NCBI GenBank assembly: GCA_010094045.1
Contig: ML986580.1
Location: 636,059-700,058 of the forward strand
Source: Lojkania enalia
Lineage: Eukaryota; Ascomycota; Dothideomycetes; Pleosporales
Direction: 5' to 3'
Length of the DNA stretch: 64,000 nt
The position numbers were made by a program, and so were the translations under genes. The first letter of the stretch is position 1. Each line of letters opens with the position of its first letter. Of the stretch, positions 12,745 through 24,516 are shown piece after piece. The notes beneath the pieces were generated by a model. The model saw nothing but the letters and a program-made list of their open reading frames with translations, did not search any database and was not told where the DNA came from.

Positions 12745-14204
12745 TGGTATCTACGAGCCAGCACAGGAACTTGAAGGCGGTTTCTTAAGAGCAGCAGAGA
12801 TAATGCGGCACGGTAGAATGGCTCGAGAATCGGAGCTGCCGAAGGAGACCTAGGCCTGAATTCGCCAGGTTGCACGGCAGGCAAGAGAAATATGTAGCGA
12901 GTAGGGCTAAACGATCAAGTGGCTCATCCAGGCGATCGAACGCCTTTATATCAAGGGACCAGAGACGCACTTCTTAAGCGGTACTTGGCTATCTCTGTGG
13001 GGATCGCGGCGTAAGAGCCTTATCAACATGGCGAGAGCGGGGCGTTTAGTAGGAGTCGGAATATTGGAACAGCATTGGCGGTGCAGACACCAGAAATGGA
13101 AAATCCAAGAGACTGTGGATGACGGCCAGCACCGCGCGGTTACTCTAGAATTCATACCAGGATTCTACGAAAACAAGCAACGCAAGCACATCATCACAGC
13201 TCGCGTGGAGGGGTTATCAGGATCCGATAGCATGTCAGCCAGCTCTCCATCCGTATCGGGATTAGCGGACGCATCTCTCCTATCCAAAGAGGGTATGTGA
13301 GTCCAGTCGCTTGGCGTTGAGCTATATGGTTCAACGCAATGTAATTCGGCGCCAATACGTTGTCCATGAAGGTGCCGTGTCCGGCGCATATGTATTGCAG
13401 TCCATGGTCTACCCCGCTGCCGGAACAGCGAGTCATCGATGTCCGTTGAATTCAAATTCCTTATTCGGGCGAGAACTCCCGGTAGACATGGCCTGCACTG
13501 GCTAGGGAGTGCCCTCGAAAACGCGACAGGACTGGGCTTCAGCCACTGGTCCAGAAGAGTGAAGAAATCCGGCACGAGGTCGAGCATGCAGCATCCAACG
13601 CCACCTCGCGACGTCGTTTAACTGCCTCCTCCGAGTGGACCGATGATTGAACATGCGGCGATCCTGCACTGGAAATCATTATCTGGTTGCAATGGCGTGA
13701 CTGATGAGGGAGCTGCTGCAAAGGGCATGGACGCGATGGTCATATGGCGCTCTGGCATGCCTGCGATGGGCGAAGACTTCTTCCGGTACTTCTGGCGCTG
13801 ATGGTTTAGAATCGGAGACGGCAGGTTCAGTCTGATGAGTATTAGCGATAACAAAATCTGCGGGTCTGGGGGAGGGGGGTTGATTAGAATTATATAGCAG
13901 GATGTGGTGCAACACAGACCTATCTTTTGATCAGAAACTGGTGGATCAAATCAGTCATGCTGAGTAGAAGCTGATGTGCACTAGCCGAATGAGGACGAGA
14001 AGGCAACAAACCACGCCGGGTAAAACCTCAACACCCAAACTCCATCACAGGAGCCTTTCTATTATACAGCAGCTTTTCAATTGCTGCTGTAATCTCGTTG
14101 TAAGCTTAATTCATTCAGTAATTTATTTAATTGATTTAGTTGTTCAATGATGTATTTAGGCTTAAATTTGATTGTGAGTCCTTTATTCTCCAATGACATT
14201 GATT
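12745..14204. other. Intergenic; possible decayed coding DNA
   Basis: About 1.4 kb between two minus-strand genes. Overlapping frames of 60-140 codons occur on both strands around 13030-13850, but none could be joined into a recognisable protein. A 7-bp inverted repeat (CAGCAGC/GCTGCTG, 14067-14073 and 14083-14089) lies 3' of the lectin pseudogene and may fall in its 3' UTR. No gene is called. Confidence 0.35.
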
Positions 14205-15972
14205 TCACCTCAGCACTCTCTCGAAGAAGTAAGTTAAAGATTTAAAAGTCCTTGTACTATCATTCAAAAACTGAACAAGATTAGAAAATATTAAACTAAT
14301 AGAATTAGACCCCAACATAAATCCTCCAAACAAGGCGGTCCACCTGGACCAGTTGTTGCCATCGTACGATTTTTGATGCGTTCCATTATCTGCCCCAGTG
14401 AAAAAGACAATGACTTCTTTACTCCCAGGAGAGGCAGCCGTAGGTGCCGAATTGCAAATGCCCTCCAAACTTTCCCACTTTTCCCAGTCACCGCCAATCA
14501 GTCTCCGATGCCACATCGCATCGTCGGTGCTGATTCCAAAAAGCTTTAGTCGATTTAGATCCAAGACAACATCGGCGGACTCACTTTCGAAACTTCCACC
14601 GAGGGACATCCACTCTGTGAACTCAGTGCCCAGCCACGATTTCGTGTATATCGCATCATCCGTCCCAACTGCGAAGATATCGAGTCGGTTTTGCCCCCAA
14701 GTTGTTAAAACAGGTGGACTCTTAACCACGCCATCCAGCGAGATCCACGATCCCCAGCCATCCTGCCAATAATTCTACCAGACCGCATTGTCCGTCCCCA
14801 CTCCAATCATGTCGAGTCTTCCGGGACCCCACGCGGCAACCGACGGTGGGCTCCTAAAGACACCGCCAAGAGGATGCCAATTCATATTCCACTGCGGCCC
14901 TTCATCTCCTCCATATGCTTTGTGATACATGCTGCCGTCAGTTCTCAGACCGAAAACATCGAACCGATTAACACCCCACGACACGACTGAAGGCAGCGAA
15001 GTGAAGACTCCGTTTAGGCTAACCCATTCCTCGGACCACTGCCCACTATCAAAATGCCGTTCGTACATTGCGCCATCTTCCCCTATACCCAGAACGTCAA
15101 TGCGGTCCTCACCCCAAGATGCAGCTACAGGAGGATAGATAAATACACCACTTAAGCTTGTCCATGCTGAGTCCCAAGCTGGTTCGTTGCTGTTCCTGTA
15201 ATAAATTCCATTATTTTCTTCAACACCGAAGATTATAGTCATTCCGGAGGCCCAGCTTACAGTGGTTAGCATACGTGCACATACTTTGCCACGGCAGACA
15301 CTTTGAACGGTGGCTGTTGGCGTGCTGTGGGTACTTGTTGTTCTTGAGGACATTGTGCCAGATGGCATACCTGATGGAGCCAACGTCCCAGCAGGCATCG
15401 CTGATGTCGTCTCTCTAAGAAATTGTTAGCATAAACTTTATCTCCTATTCGACCAGGATATGCTTCGTAGGTATCTATAACCAGTTTTTTCCTATTATAG
15501 CCTATTAAATGCGGTTGATAATGAACTCTTACAAGCTTAGACAGCGTTCACGGCAGGAACCAGACAATAAAAATGTGCTCAGGCTAATGCAATGTTGAGG
15601 GAATGAGTTCACAAGAAGATATATCCTAGTTGTCTACTCGCTGCTCTTCTTGCTGCCCGACGCACCTCCAACGCCTCCTCCAACCGCTGCTCCTGCTATA
15701 ACAACCACCGCAATTACTCCCAATAATCCAACTTTTCCAACGCGACTCCTTCGGCGTAGCATCGTTATCCAGGCAAGCTTCAAACTGTGTTTCAGGACTT
15801 TTCTCTTGCCCAGAGGGAAACTACGGAGGCGACGACGACGGAAATGCAAACTGTTGGACGTAGGGATTGAGCTGCGTATGCTGAGGATCGGGTCTGGATA
15901 CGCGACGGCATGATCTTGTGACGGAGGTGGCTGATAGACTTCGGGGCCCTCCTGAGACCGCCGAATCTTCAT
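14205..15972 (-). pseudogene. PLL-like seven-bladed propeller lectin, membrane-anchored, broken by an in-frame TAG
   Basis: Two exons read 15972-15638 and 15414-14205, joined across a 223-bp intron (GTAGAC donor, TTTCTTAG acceptor), and keep one frame of 515 codons. Exon 1 encodes a Pro-rich cytosolic tail, an Arg cluster and a transmembrane span (about residues 81-103) ending in Gly-rich AAVGGGVGG. This is the usual layout of fungal fucose-lectin-like proteins. After a Thr/Ser linker come seven Trp-rich repeats of the type SWG-x-x-R-x-D-V-F-G-x-x-T-D-x-x-x-Y, as in PLL-like (Photorhabdus lectin) beta-propellers. In blade 4, codon 325 is TAG (14777-14775, context AVW-stop-NYWQDG). The frame then continues intact through blades 5-7 to a natural stop. 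One C-to-T change of CAG would give this. The gene is either a recent pseudogene, a null allele or a readthrough case. A sequence error is possible. Confidence 0.75.
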
Positions 15973-18727
15973 GCTCGGAAGACGCGATGAAGACGACCGT
16001 ACTCGCCTTCATAGGTGGACATTCTAAGCATATTAAAGTTCGACATAGCTCCTGCAGCCGGCTCTGTCATGCAGCAAGTCAGTTCATTCACCCGAAACTA
16101 CCATGATACATTTGAAATCCGATTGGAGGTTGTTCCATATCAGACTGGTTGTGTGTGAATTCTGGCCCCAAGCTTGCATGGTGGCGTTCTATGGCGTTTT
16201 CGAGGCGGATTGATACCCCAGTCGGGGGAGGCTTGGCTTTTACCGCCTTGTGGGCCGAGGCCTTCCAGGATAATCTTTTTTAAAAAAAAGGAATAGTCAA
16301 AAATGTGTATGTTTGACTCTTGATCTTTATTCTCCTATAGACTTCTGGATTCCCATAGTAACGGGAGCATATGTATTATTACCCATGTCACTACCTCACG
16401 CCTAGTATAACGTCTCCCACTCGCTCTTTGCTAAAGTACAAATGCACGCTATAAACAACAGGGAATCATCGATGTCCCTCCGTTTCTTTCTCAACTTTGA
16501 ATTATCTTTACATCTAACCTTTCCCACCAAGAGAAGCACGAATGTATATTAAACTGAAGCGGAATCTGCTTCACTATCACAAGACTAAGACACATCATCT
16601 CGTAAGCCCGAACCACAACAAACAAATCTCGCCTAATGCGATATTCTCTGCATTAGGCGGGAAGAACATTATTCTGGTCCAGCCGTTGTGACTTTATGAG
16701 TCGTAAGTTGGCTTTTGATGGTATATAGCTTACGCTCTGGGTGTGAAGGTATACAATCTAGAGCGTTGATGGCAGGACTGACGCTCGTCATTTAAATGAA
16801 TAAATTTGCCGCTACCATATCTCGAGAAACATTTTCCGAAGATGACTTCGCAAAATATGGCAATAAAACGTCATGGTACAATTAAATAAGCTCACGTACC
16901 TGCAAATTCTGATATATATATATATATATAAAACCAAACTGTGTGCTCTAGGAACTGATTTAATGGTCGGATGTGTGCTTTTTAATTAGTGATTATTAAA
17001 CTAGGCACTAGTAAATAAGAAAGTTTCATTGTTCCGAGTAAATATTCAAATGATATTGTTCCTGATCTATCTACCAAACGCCGTGCAATATCTAACCTAA
17101 TCATGAACTGCTGCCAACAACTAGAAATGCTAACTTTCATTTCGAGCTTTGATACTGTGCCAAAAATGGTAGACATGAGTAAACCAAAGAGTAGGTAGGA
17201 CAAAGGAGGGGGAAGTTGGGTGTCTCGAATCAAGGAAATGTAAATCAATAAATATGGAATAACATTGGGGGTATCAGAACAATGGGTTTGATTGGTGGAT
17301 TTGGGAACGGAGGGTCCGAGAAGCTAATTTTCCTGATATCTAGGTTGTGTCCATAAAGTTTGAGGTCGCCGTTCGGCTTCCTTTCGTTCTTGTTGGTGGT
17401 ATTGTTGCAAAATCACGCAGTGTGCAAATCAAGGAGTAATTGCGAATAAAATCTAGGACTGCTTGTCACGAAACTAGAATGAGTGTTTGAGATTATCGGT
17501 GAATTGTGTATGATATGACTGAAGGCTGTTCTGGGCTTGTTTGATTAGACCAGTATAGGAGAGGATAGGAGAGGATATTGGACAGAGTAATAACAAGACG
17601 GCCCATAACCCCCTGCGGCGCGGGAAGGAATGTTGACAAGGATACTATCAACAGGTCGGTATTTGCTCTCATACTCACAACGAACTTTGGCAAACATCAC
17701 CCACAACTCCTCATCTCACTTAGACCGTGCATTAGCATCCAATTTTACACTTTTTATTTCATCTTGCACTCACTACTCTAATGAGACGCACGCGTGCCAT
17801 GCCATCCCACAAGGTAGCTTAGAGCACAATTGCCAGTCTCGCTTTTTATCTATACATGCCCCCATCATCACAACTCCCTCACCCCGTCCCATAACCCCGC
17901 AATCCTGCATTCCACAAACTCACTATTGCGGAACCGGTGGGATACAAAAAAAGAAATGCAAGCAGTAACCAGCCCGCAACCCATTCCACAATGTGTACCG
18001 AATAATCCCATGGTAGCCAAGTGAGAACTCCCGCTCCCGACAAAACTTAATAAGAGACCCTCAAAAGGATCCACTGACACCGAGACAAACAAGACGGAAA
18101 AACGATGTAAAGACTCCACTTGATGCCGGAAGAACATGCATGCATACCGTTTCTGCAGAATGGGAAGAAAAGAAAACTCCAAACTGTAAAAGCCGAAATG
18201 AATCATTTTTCAATGACGGAGACGCGGTTACAGTTTTTACCCTGATTGTGACGTCTTTCGTTCCTTTCATTTCAACGCTCCAAAAAGCATAACTCCATTC
18301 GCTTGCTGCCACCCTTTGTTTTGGGAAACAAATGAGATAAATGCTGAAAATGTGGTGAAGCGGTTTGTGGTATTGTTTTCCCACTGAAGCACATCGTTGC
18401 AATGAGCTGTTGCCTTTTTTAATCCCGTGCCAATGCTCTACGGAGCCGCAAGACTTCTGAATGAATTCATGCAACGTACTGTCCAATATTCATATCAAGT
18501 CCTACCCGTGGTCCCGTCGCGAAGACGCGTTGTCCAGTTCAACGACCCTGTAAGAAACTGGGCCATGTTCACATAGTTCGTTGACCCGCGCAGCCAGATG
18601 CCCGAATATCTATTTCACAGATTTCTCCAATCCAATATGAGTGATGGAGGGCAATAGCTTTTCCTCAAGCGTGTTTATATCCAACTCAGGCGTAATGTAA
18701 GGAAGCGAAGAAAGGGACTGGAGAAGT
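15973..18727. other. AT-rich intergenic region
   Basis: About 2.75 kb between the lectin start and the 3' end of the polymerase gene. It should hold the lectin promoter just right of 15972 and a polymerase 3' UTR near 18.6-18.7 kb. Short frames around 17.6-18.5 kb have no motif. An AT dinucleotide tract lies at 16912-16931. Nothing else was recognised. Confidence 0.45.
16912..16931. repeat. (AT)10 microsatellite
   Basis: Ten perfect AT units in an AT-rich intergenic stretch. Confidence 0.95.
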
Positions 18728-21700
18728 TTAACCACCCTTCCGATCTGCTGTATTTGCAGGGAGAGGTTCGCCGGTCGGTCTAGCTTCGTTCTGCTTCGGC
18801 TTTGCTTTCCTCCGCTTCTTTTGACTCGACTGCTGCCAAGTGCTGGGAGCGTTGCTGCTGTTTGATGCAGTAATCTTTTCCCCTTTCTCGCTATGCTGTC
18901 CATTCCCCTTCTGCTGGTTGCCACGGCCATTTTCCTTATGACCAGATGACGGCGTATGCGATGTACGGCGCGTTGGGTGACTATTCTCTTTCGATTGGGT
19001 CTTGACGCCATTGACAAGCTTGCTCGCATCAGGCTGGCGACTACTGATAGGCGATGGAGTCCGAGTCTCAAACACCGGAGAGAGCAACGGCAAGCCCGCT
19101 GATTTGACCTCTTGGGGTGGAGCTCGGGGTGCGTTCAAGGTGTCCAACGGGCTGAGACCATTTGTGTATGCGGAGCTCCGCCACTGCGGGAGTTGCGTCC
19201 TTGTTGGAGAGACTTCTGTGGATTGTGAGGTTTGGTCACCATTCACTATGTCGTAATTCTTCCAGGACTCAGGCAAGGAAGGGAGTTCAACCGGAGACGT
19301 ATTGTTCCCAGAACCATTTATGATACCAGATCTCATGTATTCTGCAGCTTTTTGGCGTTGAATTTCTTCAAAAACAAACTGCTGACGTTGTTCTATGACG
19401 CTCATTGGATAAGACTCAGAGTTGTTTACGTAGATGCCGAGGGCAGTTGGATTCGCTGCATCCGCAGATGGAAGCGCATCAACTGTCTCGCTCCGATTTC
19501 TGGACTCGCGAGGCTGAGTTGGAAATGATCCATTCACAATGACTGGCCCGCTTTTATCGGGTGGTTGCGTTGAGTCAATGCGGTCTTTGCGAGGCTGAGC
19601 GGTCGCAGCTGGCTGCGGAGCAACGCTGGTAGAGTAACTACGCACATGTCCGCCTAATGGAGAGGGCGACCGCGATACTCGCCTTAAGGCAGTATTTAGA
19701 AGAGGTTGCGTAATCTCTGGGGAAACCCGTTTTCGACGTTGAGCTAGCTCGTTGTAAGAAGGAATTTGCTGGACAGTGTATTCCTGAAGAGGTAGTCTAG
19801 TTTGTGGCTGCTCTGCGACGTAATAACCAACATACTCTTTCGGAGTACCATGGTCTGAGGAAGCTGCCGTCTCCGTGTACGTCGATTTTGGGCTGTATGG
19901 TGCTTCCGATGGCGCTTGTGAACCGGACATATCCTGGGTCGAGCGTGCAATTGGGTAGCCTGGAAAGGCCGATGGATCGAAATATTGTGGAATAGGAGGA
20001 TAACCAGCGAAGGCTGTGGGTTGCGGAACAACGCGAGCAGGTTGTGATTGTGAACGGATAGAACCAGTATCGCTTGCATTTGAGGAGCGATGAACTGTTC
20101 TTCGCAGACCGGGGACGCTATTCGTAAGAGATGGTGAGGAAGGATTAGTTCGGGAGCCATCCTGAGACATAGGTGCAGATCCCTGAGTGGGGTCAAAAAA
20201 GCCTGGATACTGGTAGAGGAACCCTAGGGGGAGCGCTGCGGGTTGGACACCTAGCTCTGACATATGAGGGCTAGACCGCCCATTAACGAAGGGAGATTTC
20301 TGGGGAGAGCCATTGGCGCTGCTTTGTCCGCGGTTGTGAGCATGGGCTTGGGCATGGGTTTGAGCCTGAGCGATCGCCTGGGCGTGTATCTGAGCGGCTT
20401 GCACCTGCTGAGCTTGTGCATGCTGTGCTTGCTGGCGTTGTTGAGCAGCGAGTTGGGCCCTTAAAGAGTTAGACCGCATCTCCAGAATCTGATATTGCTG
20501 ATACAACTGATCGTGCAGGTGTTCGTTGAGGGGTGGGGGGAAATAATCCGGACCAGGCATCGTGATGGGTGGACTGTTTAGGAACGGCGGCCGATTGTTA
20601 CCCAGAGAGGCGCTGCTGGATGCTCGACGACCGTAATTTCCCTTTTGGTTCATACCGCCCCTGCCACCACGATGGTTAGACCCTCCGCGACCGCCTCGCG
20701 TGCCCGGTGTGCTGTGAGTCAGGACCGGTCGAGGTGCAGGAGTCGGCCTCTTGAAAACAGTCTTCTCTTCCGACGGGAATTCGTATTGCTCACAAGTTTT
20801 GTCTAGCTGCTGGCCGTCGGCAAGCAGATCAAAAGCCCGGCGAATCTCCAAATGAATGCCTCGCCAGGCGAAGTCATCTGCTGAGTTGCCTAGATTGCGC
20901 TCCGTGTTAAAAGGTTCTTCCACACATAGTCTGTTCCTAGCTTCCTTCTTGAGACCTTGGAGATGCCATCCCTTCTCCTCGCGAGTCATGAGACGCCCTT
21001 GACGAACCGAAATGACCTGCGCCTCGTAATCTATTTCGTATCCATAGCGCCGAAAAAACTGGAACAGAAGTTGACCGAGTGTTTCCTGATTCTTGTCACC
21101 GAATCCGCGTAATTTGTCCAAGTCATCTGCAAAGTCGGACTTAGTTGAGGTGCGATACAAATCTCCAAGCGCGTGAAGGGCAGGGATGATCGGGGGATCG
21201 CGAGTTTGAAGAAAGTTGAGGATCATGCAGATCCAGGTATACGAACTTATCGTGCCACCGAGAGCTGGATTCTCGTTAGATGAGGATAAAAAGAGGGAGC
21301 CATACATACCAGCATCGTTCAGAATACGCTGCTTTGTCCAATACTTGACGATCATGGCCAGCCGCCGAACACGGTCGTCTATTTGGACATAGGTTTTGAT
21401 CATGCGTGTATTCTCCAAAGCGAGCGTATTGTTCACGTTCATATCGCACGCGAGCTTAAGCTCTGGATCCCAAACTTTGACAATTTTGACTTTTGCTCCG
21501 GGTATGCAAACAACCCTTTCCATACCATCTAAACTAGATTCAGCACGCTTCAAGAATAGGGAATGCAAGGACATACACTTCGCGAGTGCTTCGGCTAGCA
21601 TGTGCATCTCCTCCAGCCGCTTCATCGGGGTCTGAATACAGATGTCAACTGTCGAAGGTGTCAGCTATTATCGCTAATGAAGTTAACGTTCTCATCAGTA

Positions 21701-22692
21701 CCATCGCTTTCATTTGTATAAAGCAAATTGCCGGATGATCCAAAAACATGCACCATAAACTCGTTCCCGGGCCATTCAGTGTATAGAATGTTCTCTAGCT
21801 TCTTAACAAAGGTACTTCTCCGGTCTGCGCTCTCGTCTGTCGGTAGTAACCGGTCGTACAATTCTCGCATGTCGCCTGTGAGCTTGTCATCTTCATGCGG
21901 GTCTAGTGTCTTCTTGGGTTCTTCCTTCGGCTTCTCTAATATGTCAGACGAGGTGTAGGGTATTCGCCTTCTTCCGAATGCAGCGTTCGTCTCGTACTTG
22001 CACCCACGCGGCTGCGGTTTCCTCAAAGTTGGCATTGGCCCGTTTGCTTCGGATGAGACAGAGCGTGGAGAGTGGCTTCCTAAGCCGCCATTTGGAGACG
22101 GCGATCTCGATCGTGACTCGTACTGCCGCGCCAGCTGCAGCGGGGTGGACGGCACGGAATTTGAATGTTGCGAGACAAAAGACGGCCGTTGTCGCTGAGG
22201 AAACGACGCTACAGGCCCTGCCTCCCCCTGTTTGTTCTCCATGGTGTGGACGCCGTTCGACGTCATCGACGGAGCGCTACTGTGAACGCCGTTTCCAGCG
22301 CCGTTATTCCCATCGAGCTGTCGGCGCGGCGCAGTGGTCTGGGTGATGGTTGTCTTCACGGCGGGGTGAGTCGAGTCCCGGTCCGTGGTCGGGCTCTGGG
22401 AGTGCCGAGACACTTTGATGGCGGGGAGCGGGGCGAGGAGGGCGGCCGAGTTGATGTCGTCGCGGGGGGACAGCTGCAGACGTGGGTTCAGCAGCAGCAA
22501 TGTGGGCGGCTGTCCGAGGTGGTGTGGCGGTAGTTGGAGTTGCGACCTGCCCTGAAGCGAAAGCGAAGCGGGAAATTGGCCTAGAGGGGTAACACGCTCA
22601 GAAGTCCGACGCCTACTCGAATGAATAACCGATGTGGGATGTTGTGTGTAAAGATATGTCGGCCCAACGTGCTGGTGGCGCAAATCACCCAT
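18728..22692 (-). CDS. Non-canonical poly(A)/poly(U) RNA polymerase (Cid1/Cid13/Trf4-like nucleotidyltransferase)
   Basis: Two exons read 22692-21702 and 21648-18728 and give 1303 residues. The enzyme should add A or U residues to RNA 3' ends. The long N-terminus is disordered. The nucleotidyltransferase core begins near residue 275 (MRELYDRLLPTDESADRR) and carries the G318-S319 motif and the metal-binding pair D330 and D332, with the third aspartate at D399 (ACDMNVNN). The PAP/25A-associated domain follows (ISSYTWICMILNFLQ; LGQLLFQFFRRYGYEIDY), then ARNRLCVEEPFNTERNLGNSA. The rest is a very long disordered tail with Arg/Gly repeats and an Ala/Gln/His-rich stretch (about 20325-20460), typical of fungal members. 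The 53-bp intron (21701-21649) splits the valine codon between the two catalytic aspartates. The start is the first ATG after an upstream non-coding GC-rich stretch and could be wrong by some codons. Adenylation versus uridylation cannot be told from the sequence. Confidence 0.88.
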
Positions 22693-24516
22693 AAACCTCG
22701 TGGGGGGTTCGAGTCGATGGGCGCGTTGCGGTGCGGTCGTCGAGGGAGGGGCCGCGGTGGTGAGGACAGCGGGAGTAAGACTGTGGTGACAATGCCTACG
22801 AGCACGAACGAGAGGTAACGAGAGCGCCCGGAGATCACAGTGAAGGGCTCGCGGGCAGGAAATTGGACTGTGAGAACACTGTGAGGTCGAGCCCCTGCGA
22901 CGAGGGCGGCTTCAGCAATGAGTCCCCGTAATTGGCCGACGCGGGAAGACTAGGCACAAACGAGGGCGGAAATGTTAACGGCAGACGCTGCGCAACGGGG
23001 AGCAAAGAGTAGAAGGCAACGGGCCAGGGGGTGAGGGAGTGGAGGGAGGGAATGGAGAGAGGGTGTATCCGCTCAATGTTGCGGGCGACCACAACCAAAA
23101 GAGGTGAACAAGCGCACAGGGCAGCCGCTGCTTCGCTTCAAGAGCGCCCCCGGCCGCTAACCCTTCGCCTGAGGCCTCTGCGCTCACGAAAGAGAAGGCA
23201 TAGGAAGGAGAACCACGACTATCTGCCGCCGATATATTTTTTTAACTACGCTTCTCGGGCCTGCATACGCCCGTCGTTCTGCACCCTCCCGTCGCATGCG
23301 CCTGCGGCCGATTGCGGGCCAGGATGCGATGGGAAGCTTCTTGACGCCATTGCCATTTGCTGTTTCTTTTACCAACCCTCCACACGCTACGCTATGCAAC
23401 CTCATGTGTCCTGGCCGCGGGCTCCTCTGCTTGAAAGAATCGCTGTAGAACAATGGAACGCCCGCAAGCCCCCGCAGGCGCCCCCCTCCCCTCTGCCACA
23501 CATGAGCCGGCCGCTGCGAGTTGTGGATCTGACCGCAGCGACCTTCACGTCGCACAGCAGAGTTTCCTCTAGCTCCAGCAACTAGTTGGACGTGCTGACA
23601 GACCCGAAGCTGAGCGGCTGATGTGAACACTGGCAGTGTCGCAGCATTGGACTAAAACCAGTCCCTTGCCTAGGAGAGCAGATGTCTAGGGACATGACCA
23701 TGACAGACAGACTGGAGTCGGGGCCACCCTGAGATCTGAAGTGAGTCCTCAACCCCCGGCTCTGACGCAGATGGCACAGCACGAGTCGATTCTTTGTCAC
23801 CTGGGAGGGACCTCGCCTTGTAGTTGAGCCGATGCCATGCCCATATATTTGCCCATGTATAAGCAGTCTTAGCAGAATCGTGGCATCCATCTCGAGGCGC
23901 GTATTACTACAGGATGTCTCTCTTGCCGAGTCGAGTCAGGTTGCAAGCGCCCGCCGAGGTCACTGACCGCAGTCGACGTGGTATTGCCGTCCCGGGGGTC
24001 ATTGCACTTAGTCTACCCGTCGAACAAGCAGTAGTCAGAAGCCAGAGACTGGCGGTTCCTGCATCATCATCACCATCGCCATCATCACCATCATCATCAC
24101 CATCATCAATATCTCACCGTCCCAGTTCCCATCATCGTCACGCGGCTCTAGGGCCGCAGCGGAGAGGTGTGGTAATGAAGGGACCACCCGCTATTCCGGC
24201 GCCGGCTTAGCTCCACCCTGGCACTCTACTCGGGCCTCTTAGAATGGGGACGGAGTTTATTGGCCCATGACATGTGTAGAGCAGCCGCAATGCGACATCA
24301 ACCAAGTGCAAATACCGCGCGAACACGGCATAAAATGGACGTTTCCAAACGTCAGCGGGGGACCGCAGAGTGCAGCTGGTGGGAGTGGTGGTGCTCCGGC
24401 GGGTTGTTTGTGCCAGCAGCGCGGGGCTACCACCCCTTCCCGGGCGCCGAGCCTCGAGCAGTAGTACCAAGGTAGATCTACGAGCCACCAGGCCCCATCC
24501 TCTCCTCTGCCGCGAT
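22693..24516. other. Divergent promoter region, GC-rich
   Basis: About 1.8 kb between the start of the minus-strand polymerase and the start of the plus-strand isochorismatase gene, so it should hold both promoters. The left half is GC-rich and pyrimidine-biased, as expected of fungal 5' UTRs. A CAT/CAC-rich microsatellite lies near 24.1 kb. Open frames on both strands overlap each other and show no motif. Confidence 0.45.
24062..24110. repeat. Imperfect (CAT)n microsatellite
   Basis: About 16 trinucleotide units, mostly CAT with some CAC and CGC, in the upstream region of the isochorismatase gene. It is a likely length-variable marker. Confidence 0.9.

Noticed and set aside
13028..13804. 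Several plus- and minus-strand frames that might be a decayed gene, one resembling a fungal amidoligase start (MSVEFKFLIRARTPG)
   Set aside because: The similarity is weak and from memory, the pieces on the two strands conflict, and no continuous order of motifs could be built.
18610..19071. 153-codon minus-strand frame overlapping the 3' end of the polymerase gene
   Set aside because: It lies in another frame of a verified coding region and its tail falls in the expected 3' UTR. No splice join to the main frame was found.
22700..22720. GGTTCGAGTC resembling a tRNA B box
   Set aside because: No matching A box or cloverleaf around it. Other B-box-like words (for example near 9613, 10530 and 40048) also fail, so no tRNA is called.
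22581..22838. Alternative N-terminal frame upstream of the polymerase
   Set aside because: It is in a different frame and lacks a splice join to the coding exon. The ATG at 22692 was kept as start.
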